In this document: positions 6,326 to 9,926 of the stretch, in pieces | Layout of the letters: every line of letters begins with the position of its first letter | How positions within the stretch are numbered: the stretch's first letter is position 1 | NCBI GenBank assembly: GCA_910580005.1 | Contig: CAJTXH010000106.1 | Coordinates: forward strand, 1-9,926 | Origin: an uncultured Lachnospiraceae bacterium | GTDB taxonomy: Bacteria > Bacillota > Clostridia > Lachnospirales > Lachnospiraceae | Length of the DNA stretch: 9,926 nucleotides | Reading direction: 5' to 3' | Notes under the pieces: generated by a model | Seen by the model: only the letters and a program-made list of their open reading frames with translations | Told to the model about the DNA's origin: nothing | Databases searched by the model: none | Made by a program: the position numbers and the translations under genes

Positions 6326-7632
6326 CTTTCTATAACATCAAAATACCCTGCAAATGTCTTACTGCAGCATAAAGGGTTTTCTATCTCTATTCCTTCCGCT
6401 GCCATGCCTGTAATTGTAAATGCCATCGCCGCCCTGTGGTCATTGTAAGTCTGTATTCTTGCAGGCTTTGGCAAGCCTGGGTAAATTACTGCCCCGTCTT
6501 CATGTTCATCACACTTTATTCCCATGCGCCTGGTTTCATTAACAATAACCTTAATCCTGTCAGACTCCTGTCCCCTTATATGGCAGACCCCCCTTATTGT
6601 TACAGGTGATTCTGCAAACGGTGCTATTGCTGCAAGTGTAAGTGCCTGGTCTGAAAAATCAGCCATATTAATATCTACGCCCTTAAGCTTACCATCTTCA
6701 GGGGCATATAGTTTTAAACCGCCACTGCTGCTCCATTCTTTGCGGCATCCCATCTCTTCAAGTACACTGATAAACTTCATGTCCCCCTGCAGGCTGTCCT
6801 TCCTTATATGCCTGACAACCGCCGTACCGCCTGTAACTGCTGCCATTGCATAAAAATAACATGCCGCTGAAACATCAGGCTCTATCTGGTATTCCTTTAT
6901 ATTATAAGAACCATGTGCCACCCTGTAACAGTCTGCACCAGGCTTTTCCACACCTTTATGCCCAAACTGTTTCATCATCTGTTCTGTAATCATCACATAT
7001 GACCTTGCATCTCTTTTCCCTGTAAGCTGTATTGTTAATGAACTAAACAAGGCAGGGGCTGTCATAAGAAGCGCACTAAGAAACTGGCTGCTTCTGTCAA
7101 TATTTAACTTTACAGACCTTTCTGGCATTATATTTCCAGAATTGCTGTTATTATAAAGATACCTTATGCCTATAACACGCATTGGAAAACTGTATTCTTC
7201 CCCAAGCCATTCAAACCTTGCACCTAAATCCTCCAGCACTTCTAACAGTTCACGTACAGGCCTTTTCTTCATCTGTTCTGAAGAATTAATTGTATAAATG
7301 CCATTCCCCATTGCCATAAATGCAGTTAAAAACCTTGCGGCTGTGCCTGCACTTCCCACATCAACAGAAGCTTCCACTGCTGGGATAATGCCACCCATGC
7401 CTTTAATCTTTACAGTCCTGGCTGTTTTGTCCATCTCTGTTTTAAAACCAAGCCCTTCAAGCGCTTTAAGGAAAACATAACAATCCTCACTAAACTGCAC
7501 ACCTTTAAGAAGCGTTTCACCACTTCCCATAGCAGCAAGCAAAAGAGCCCTGTTTGTAATGCTTTTAGAACCTGGCACTTCCACATCTATATGGACAGGA
7601 CGTGTAAACTTCCTTACTTTATAAATATCCAT
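6316..7632 (-). CDS. aroA: 3-phosphoshikimate 1-carboxyvinyltransferase (EPSP synthase)
   Basis: This is the sixth step of the shikimate pathway: it joins shikimate-3-phosphate and phosphoenolpyruvate to make EPSP for chorismate and aromatic amino acids. The start at 7632 gives 438 aa. The frame is open to a TTG at 7704, but that TTG is the promoter -35, so upstream starts cannot be used. Motifs, numbered from 7632: PGSKSITNRALLLAA at 20-34 (K23 catalytic), GSAGTAARF at 93-101, SSQFLSALL at 181-189, the catalytic-base region DFSDQALTLAA around D328, RGQESDR at 353-359, and NDHRAAMAF at 397-405. GSAGTAARF differs from the class I GNAGTAMRP loop near the PEP/glyphosate site, so this is a divergent form. 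The ribosome binding site is weak: AAAGG lies about 15 nt upstream. It is the first gene of its operon. Confidence 0.95.
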   Translation of the reverse strand: MDIYKVRKFTRPVHIDVEVPGSKSITNRALLLAAMGSGETLLKGVQFSEDCYVFLKALEGLGFKTEMDKTARTVKIKGMGGIIPAVEASVDVGSAGTAARFLTAFMAMGNGIYTINSSEQMKKRPVRELLEVLEDLGARFEWLGEEYSFPMRVIGIRYLYNNSNSGNIMPERSVKLNIDRSSQFLSALLMTAPALFSSLTIQLTGKRDARSYVMITEQMMKQFGHKGVEKPGADCYRVAHGSYNIKEYQIEPDVSAACYFYAMAAVTGGTAVVRHIRKDSLQGDMKFISVLEEMGCRKEWSSSGGLKLYAPEDGKLKGVDINMADFSDQALTLAAIAPFAESPVTIRGVCHIRGQESDRIKVIVNETRRMGIKCDEHEDGAVIYPGLPKPARIQTYNDHRAAMAFTITGMAAEGIEIENPLCCSKTFAGYFDVIESLY

Positions 7633-7675
7633 CTGTAAAATAACCAGCCTTTCAGTCAAAATAATATAATGTATA

Positions 7676-7704
7676 AGTATAAGCCCATATACAACATTTG
7701 TCAA
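7676..7704 (-). promoter_or_regulatory. Sigma-A-type promoter of the aroA operon
   Basis: TTGACA (7699-7704) and TATACT (7676-7681) are separated by exactly 17 nt. Transcription would start near 7669, about 37 nt before the aroA ATG. A small inverted repeat, TTTGT-CAAA-ACAAA (7697-7710), overlaps the -35. This promoter excludes the longer aroA frame as a translated product. No terminator-antiterminator or riboswitch fits in so short a leader. Confidence 0.78.
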
Positions 7705-7840
7705 AACAAATCCTGTAATAATACAAATAGTTTACACTGATAATTTTTCATTAAACTTATCTAATATTAATACACTTCTTATTTTTAAAATACATATTCT
7801 GATATAATATAAATTTAACTTTATATGTTTATGTGTATCA

Positions 7841-7854
7841 ATATAAATTTATAT
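7841..7854. repeat. AT-only perfect palindrome in the intergenic region
   Basis: ATATAAATTTATAT is its own reverse complement. It lies in the very AT-rich stretch 7740-7880 between two diverging promoters. It may be chance in such composition, or a melting or protein-binding site. Nothing else coding or structural is visible in 7705-7883. Confidence 0.3.
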
Positions 7855-7883
7855 AAAAATTTTATACATCCAACATATATAGC

Positions 7884-7912
7884 TTGACTTTTTACATACT
7901 GTGCATTATATT
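7884..7912 (+). promoter_or_regulatory. Plus-strand promoter into the decayed region
   Basis: TTGACT (7884-7889) and TATATT (7907-7912) are 17 nt apart, diverging from the aroA promoter. The predicted start is near 7919. The first ATG downstream (7939) opens only a 17-codon frame starting MKKKTVRFMKK, and the coding-like frame beside it has no start. The promoter therefore probably belongs to a gene that has since been broken. Confidence 0.6.
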
Positions 7913-7931
7913 TATACTATACATTTTATAA

Positions 7932-8060
7932 AAGAAAAATGAAGAAGAAGACGGTCCGGTTTATGAAGAAGTCCTGCCAGACCCGGAATTAGGAATGAGG
8001 GTATTATACGATAACTGGGGAGAACTTGAAAAAATATATGTATTAAATAATAACAGCTAA
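7932..8060 (+). pseudogene. Coding fragment, 42 codons, no usable start
   Basis: The frame ending in TAA at 8058-8060 reads KKNEEEDGPVYEEV, continues through LGMRVLYDNWGELEKIYVL, and has a protein-like composition. It is preceded by an in-frame TAA at 7929-7931 and has no start apart from an internal ATG (7996). I do not recognise it. It shares its frame with the next fragment, so the stop at 8058 could be a nonsense mutation in one longer gene, or the two could be joined remnants. Confidence 0.4.
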
Positions 8061-8543
8061 CAGAAAATAAATAAAACAATAGCACTGGTTTCTGCCCAGA
8101 GAATTGTAGTAGATTTAACAGAACTAGAAGTATTACCACAAGTAAAAAGACTGCTAGCAGGAACATACAGATATGGCAAATTAGTACCTGAACCAGGTGA
8201 ATTATTAGGAATTGCAAGAAATGTAATAAAAATCACCTCTGGTAATGTAACAGGAAAAGGTGATTTCTCAGTTTTTACTGACGAAGATGGAGACACTAGG
8301 AATTACAAATTAAAGAAAGGTGACTGTGCAACTAACAGAAAAATTGACAACCCAATATCTGACCAACGAATAAAAGTTACTAACAAAACAAATAATATTT
8401 CATCTACTTTTACTAAACATGATAATGGCAACTTACCAAATGCAGTAATTGATATATGGAAAACAGGGGTTAAAAAACTTGGCGTCAATTCTACTGACTA
8501 CGATAACATTAAACAGGCAACTATTTATACATATGATTTTTAA
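8061..8543 (+). pseudogene. 160-codon open frame lacking any start codon
   Basis: From the stop at 8058-8060 the same frame stays open for 160 codons to TAA at 8541-8543, and none of those codons is ATG, GTG or TTG. The sequence is protein-like. It contains ALVSAQRIVVDLTELEVLPQ, RYGKLVPEPGELLGIARNV, a polar Thr/Asn/Asp/Lys-rich middle, and a C-terminus ending ATIYTYDF. The low hydrophobicity and beta-prone pattern suggest an extracellular or surface domain, but I do not recognise a family. It is probably the body of a gene whose 5' end was lost or frameshifted. The minus-strand frames opposite it are low-complexity shadows. Confidence 0.5.
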
Positions 8544-8600
8544 AGAACAGTATATACAAAGACTGGTACATAATAACAATTTTAAAGAGGTATATATTAT

Positions 8601-9334
8601 ATGAAACGGATTTGTATTCTGCTTATCTTTCAATAACTTAATCTTACTATGCAAATACATCAAAAACAGGTATAGGAAGCCAGTGTATTGTATATGATTT
8701 ACAGACTAAAAAAATTATTCATAAAGGTTCAGTTGATTATACATCAGGATATCCACTGACAGCATATTCAAAAAATTTTAATTATCTATTTTTTAGTGCT
8801 GACAGCGGACATGGTGACCAGGTATACCAGTACAGCAATAACCAAAATATACAGCTTACAGACAAATTTTATAATATTAACTATATTATACCATGTGGTG
8901 ATAAACTTTTTGTAGTTGCCAGCATGTTAAAATATTACTGTATAAAGCTATTTATATTTGACCCAGTTTCTAAAAAAGTGGACAGGGTATTTGAAGATAA
9001 GAAAGACGACCGCTTTACATGGCAGGCTGGAACAATCCCTGAATCCAATTCCGTTTTATTTTCTTACTACCCTGACAGCATTGAACGTGAAATACAAAGT
9101 GATGATGATTCTTCTATAGCAGGAATTGTATTATTAAATATGGAAACAGGCAAAGTAAAACAGATATATAAATATATATGGGGAATGGCAGGGAATAAAG
9201 AGAAATTATATATCTGCTGTGCAAAGGCAGGTGTAGGCAAAAGAAACTACAATATTCTTTATGAAGTAGACATGGCTACAAAGAAAAAAAAGAAACTGGA
9301 TGTTTCTATAGTTGTAACAGAATGTCTGGCACTA
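8601..9334 (+). pseudogene. Frameshifted, 3'-truncated beta-propeller-like exported protein
   Basis: An ATG at 8601 with AGAGG about 10 nt upstream begins MKRICILLIFQ, a signal-peptide-like start, but stops at 8634. Coding resumes two frames over at 8642 and stays open for about 231 codons. Reading the intermediate frame (NNLILLC) between the two would restore a hydrophobic signal or lipoprotein segment, so two indels are likely. The body has at least four repeats of beta-propeller blade type: VYDLQTKKII, IFDPVSKKVDRV, LLNMETGKVKQI and EVDMATKKKKKL. This resembles TolB/WD40-like periplasmic or surface proteins; the function is unknown. At about 9335 the frame runs into foreign DNA and ends with an alien tail at 9397. 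An internal ATG (8924) could start a shorter product, but no ribosome binding site supports it. Confidence 0.6.
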
Positions 9335-9406
9335 TGGGACAATACTTGCGTCCCCATACATCTAAAGCACCTGGATACCTGTCCCATGACTGCTTAAAAC
9401 GTCCCA
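9335..9406. mobile_element. 72-bp block with TGGGAC/GTCCCA ends: element terminus or mini-element
   Basis: The block begins TGGGACAATACTTGCG and its reverse complement begins TGGGACGTTTTAAGCA, sharing the outer 6 bp and a later GC. Two internal GTCCC copies lie at 9350-9354 and 9381-9385; the first makes a local hairpin with the left end (TGGGAC...GTCCCC). It sits exactly where the propeller frame loses its homology-like pattern and next to the IS256 remnant. It could be a tiny MITE-like insertion or the leftover end of a deleted insertion sequence. I cannot name a family, and no target duplication is evident. Confidence 0.35.
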
Positions 9407-9408
9407 AT

Positions 9409-9826
9409 TCTGCCTCTGCCGCTTACGTCTTTTACCCGTTTTGGGGGACTGCCTGCGGTTCAAATGTTGCATCACGGTCTCCTGGGGCTGCAACACTGGT
9501 TTCACCACATGTGGTTTTTATGTTTTTGTAGCTGTAACCATTACGGCGGTTATCTGTCATTTTGCCCCATGGCCATCCGGGGTATAACCAAGATGGGCAT
9601 CAATTTCACCTTGTAACATAGCTTCAAACATTGGTCCAGATATGTCTTTTAAGGCATCCTGTATTTCTTCTGCATTAGAAGGCTGGTATTCATCAATGAC
9701 TGCTTTTGATATTGCCATGCTGGCATTGCTGCGTTTATTTTTTATTGCTACCATAATTTCTTTACCCATAGTCCTTTCAATTCTTTCTTTTAGAATACTG
9801 GTTTTTTTCATAAAAATAAAGTGCAT
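9409..9826 (-). pseudogene. IS256-family (mutator-type) transposase, N-terminal remnant
   Basis: From 9826 the frame encodes a transposase N-terminus. It includes NAEEIQDALKDISGPMFEAM and LQGEIDAHLGYTPDGHGAK, typical of IS256-family enzymes. It stops at 9557-9559, where one A is missing from an A run (GCAAAATGA; GCAAAAATGA would continue). In the next frame the family pattern resumes: DNRRNGYSYKNIKTTCGE, then GDRDATFEPQAVP. A second indel at the G/C run near 9443-9447 shifts it to KRVKDVSG. Homology then ends at about 9409-9418, so the whole catalytic DDE region is lost. It cannot encode a working transposase. The true start is uncertain: ATGs at 9826, 9811 and 9769 are all possible. Confidence 0.82.
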
Positions 9827-9859
9827 AAATTATTTTTTATAACTTACACACTTTATTTT
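9813..9859. repeat. Inverted repeat at the IS256 remnant end
   Basis: AAAATAAAGTG (9813-9823) and CACTTTATTTT (9849-9859) are perfect 11-bp complements around a 25-nt loop. They lie just upstream of the transposase start and at the edge of the element. The outer copy, continuing as GAGTGTAAAATAAAGTG on the minus strand, is probably the element's terminal inverted repeat, so the element boundary would be near 9865-9870. The matching opposite end is absent with the deleted half. Confidence 0.5.
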
Positions 9860-9869
9860 ACACTCCCCC

Positions 9870-9926
9870 AGAACAGAACTTCCGCTTATTCTTGCTGTCC
9901 TGAGAGTATTATATACCAACGATTTA
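9870..9926. other. Unassigned sequence beyond the IS256 remnant
   Basis: The last 57 bases hold no open frame, repeat or RNA that I can support. They are probably host or other mobile DNA flanking the element. Confidence 0.3.

Noticed and set aside
7705..7931. CRISPR array, tRNA or riboswitch in the AT-rich gap
   Set aside because: No regularly spaced repeat, no cloverleaf and no recognisable aptamer; only AT-rich palindromes and two promoters.
7912..8663. Four overlapping minus-strand open frames opposite the startless plus-strand frame
   Set aside because: Their products are rich in Leu, Phe, Ile, Ser and Cys in a way typical of antisense readings, they overlap one another, and none has a ribosome binding site. 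The plus-strand frame has a far more protein-like sequence.
9555..9570. Programmed frameshift in the IS256 transposase
   Set aside because: IS256-family transposases are made from one frame. The second indel, the downstream stops and the loss of the catalytic half point to decay.

Overview
The window looks like a chromosomal piece from a low-GC Gram-positive anaerobe of the Clostridia, most likely Lachnospiraceae. The reasons are AT-rich DNA, strong AGGAGG-type ribosome binding sites, TTGACA-N17-TATAAT-type promoters, a DUF815 AAA+ ATPase, and protein sequences of clostridial style. The species cannot be named from sequence alone.

Positions 1-7704 hold six intact genes, all on the minus strand, in two transcription units. 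The upstream unit starts at a clear promoter (7676-7704) and reads aroA (EPSP synthase), argS (arginyl-tRNA synthetase), a DUF815-type AAA+ ATPase gene, and a secreted transglutaminase-like protein gene. Gaps are about 33-53 nt, with no convincing internal terminator. The second unit is ilvN-ilvC (acetolactate synthase regulatory subunit, then ketol-acid reductoisomerase). It has its own TTGACA-N17-TAAAAT promoter, whose -35 overlaps the stop codon of the transglutaminase gene. A 15-bp palindrome covers its -10, and the leader can fold into competing helices. It ends at a hairpin terminator at about 122-156. ilvB, the usual partner of ilvN, is not here. Together the two units cover a step of aromatic amino acid synthesis, arginine charging and branched-chain amino acid synthesis, plus two proteins of unknown role.

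Positions 7705-9926 are different: a decaying accessory segment on the other side of the aroA promoter. A plus-strand promoter (7884-7912) faces away from aroA into coding debris. First comes a 42-codon fragment, then after one in-frame stop a 160-codon open frame containing no ATG, GTG or TTG. Next is a beta-propeller-like secreted or lipoprotein gene whose signal-peptide region is frameshifted and whose 3' end is cut off by foreign DNA at about 9335. A 72-bp block bounded by TGGGAC/GTCCCA follows, and then a truncated, twice-frameshifted IS256-family transposase on the minus strand with its terminal inverted repeat region. This reads as a mobile-element landing site with pseudogenised cargo.

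I did not find a clear new biological system. The most checkable items are the Rex-like palindrome and pseudoknot-capable leader of ilvN, the DUF815/transglutaminase gene pair, and the startless open frame at 8061-8543.
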